Shown: piece by piece, positions 63,397 to 64,000 of the stretch
How positions within the stretch are numbered: position 1 is the stretch's first letter
Layout of the letters: every line of letters begins with the position of its first letter
Source: Cetobacterium ceti
GTDB taxonomy: Bacteria; Fusobacteriota; Fusobacteriia; Fusobacteriales; Fusobacteriaceae
NCBI RefSeq assembly: GCF_900167275.1
Contig: NZ_FUWX01000005.1
Location: 186,001-250,000, forward strand
Reading direction: 5' to 3'
Length of the DNA stretch: 64,000 nucleotides
Made by a program: the position numbers and the translations under genes
The notes under the pieces: model-generated
The model's input: only the letters and a program-made list of their open reading frames with translations
Databases searched by the model: none
Told to the model about the DNA's origin: nothing

Positions 63397-64000
63397 TATA
63401 TCCCCCTTGCTTTCTTTCTATATAAAATCATAGTTAATATAGAAAGTACAACATTTGGAGTCCATACTCCTATATATGGAGATACTTTTCCCTTATATGC
63501 CATAACCATTCCAACATTTAGAAAAACGATATATCCAAAAATAACTCCTAAACTTATTCCAAAACTTGCTCCTTTTCCACTTCTATGATGACCTATGGAC
63601 ATTACTGCACCTAAAATTGTCAAAATTATAGTGGATAAAGGTATTGCAATTTTTCTATTTATCTCTACTAAATAAGGTATTTTCTCTGGCCCTTTTTTAG
63701 TTTTTATATCCTTTAAAAGAGTTCCTATATCTAGAGCTTCAATATCTTTAACTTTAATTTCTATTTCTTGAAAATATGCACTTAAAGGTATTTTTTTCTC
63801 TTTAAATTCTCCTCTTAATTTCTCCTTACCATTTTCATCAAAGGAATAAAAATCTGCATCTTGTAAAACCATTGCTGTATTTTTCCAAAAAGCTTTTCTC
63901 CCTAAAATAATAGTTGGAAATTCATCTTTTTTTGTTTTTCTTATTATTAATATATTTTTTGCATCCTTTGTAGAATGATCTATTTTATCTATATATAAAC
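63396..64000 (-). CDS. LptF/LptG family permease, 5' part missing at the window edge
   Basis: An open frame runs from the stop at 63396 to the end of the window (about 201 codons) without an interrupting stop. It holds the end of the periplasmic domain and the three C-terminal helices (IPLSTIILTILGAVMSIGHH, GISLGVIFGYIVFLNVGMVM and VVLSILTMILYRKKA). An internal ATG at 63872 is not the start: the reading frame and fold continue upstream of it. It pairs with the homologue at 62320-63396. Confidence 0.85.
   Translation of the reverse strand, partial: LYIDKIDHSTKDAKNILIIRKTKKDEFPTIILGRKAFWKNTAMVLQDADFYSFDENGKEKLRGEFKEKKIPLSAYFQEIEIKVKDIEALDIGTLLKDIKTKKGPEKIPYLVEINRKIAIPLSTIILTILGAVMSIGHHRSGKGASFGISLGVIFGYIVFLNVGMVMAYKGKVSPYIGVWTPNVVLSILTMILYRKKARGI

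Noticed and set aside
63396-63872. Reading the last gene as a complete 158-aa protein
   Set aside because: The frame stays open from 63872 to 64000 and the family needs about 350 residues, so the gene is cut by the window edge.
1-64000. CRISPR arrays, tRNA genes, prophage genes
   Set aside because: No regularly spaced repeats, cloverleaf sequences or phage structural genes were seen; intergenic gaps are nearly all under 300 bases and accounted for.

Overview
The window is AT-rich chromosomal DNA, mostly coding on the minus strand, from an anaerobic bacterium that has an outer membrane but firmicute-like gene content. LolCE/LolD and LptF/LptG homologues imply a diderm envelope. PSP1/YaaT, YqhQ, a PIN-PhoH protein and long-form HPF fit a Fusobacteriota-type genome. 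Citrate lyase, a Na+-pumping oxaloacetate decarboxylase, cobalamin assembly genes and biotin genes point towards a Cetobacterium, Fusobacterium, Ilyobacter or Propionigenium relative. The species cannot be fixed from the sequence alone.

Layout. 1-5.4 kb: the cobU-cobS-cobC-cobT set for the cobalamin lower loop runs straight into radC, yaaT and trmN6. 5.4-6.75 kb: a lone-TnpB IS200/IS605-type insertion sits immediately upstream of cobU. 6.8-11.2 kb: recQ-lolC/E-lolD-hpf. 11.3-13.3 kb: mnmH (+) converges on an EamA transporter (-). 13.4-15.5 kb: yqhQ-sfsA-Cys-rich protein, followed by an isolated 5S rRNA gene with its own consensus promoter and a terminator. 15.6-19.15 kb: nucleoside ABC transporter (ATPase plus two permeases). 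19.2-24.2 kb: rapZ-uvrC-lipoprotein-PP2C phosphatase. 24.3-30.9 kb: secG, rarA, hisS, aspS and argS, with an independently transcribed structured ncRNA between aspS and argS. 31-35.7 kb: uvrA-ruvA-PIN/PhoH. 35.8-39.3 kb (+): bioF-bioG-bioC plus a class V aminotransferase. 39.3-44.2 kb: Orr-type racemase, then accD-accA-pfkA-hypothetical-recR. 44.3-58.6 kb: citrate fermentation locus. 58.6-64 kb: RluA-type pseudouridine synthase, RodA, dUTPase, M16 protease and two LptF/G permeases, the last cut by the window edge.

How the genes work together. CitS imports citrate. Citrate lyase (CitD/E/F, present twice in tandem) splits it to acetate and oxaloacetate. CitC and the CitX-CitG fusion make the acyl carrier active. 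OadA, a separate biotin protein, OadG and OadB decarboxylate oxaloacetate and pump Na+. A GntR/FCD regulator next to citS probably acts through related TATACAGTAT-containing palindromes found just downstream of the citS and oadA promoters. The biotin genes may supply the cofactor for this decarboxylase and for acetyl-CoA carboxylase.

Most notable points: a perfectly spaced promoter-terminator ncRNA of about 230 nt; the tandem citDEF duplication; TnpB and its probable guide RNA abutting the cobU start codon; an uncharacterised class V aminotransferase inside a biotin operon; and a chorismate mutase-like protein cotranscribed with citC-citXG.
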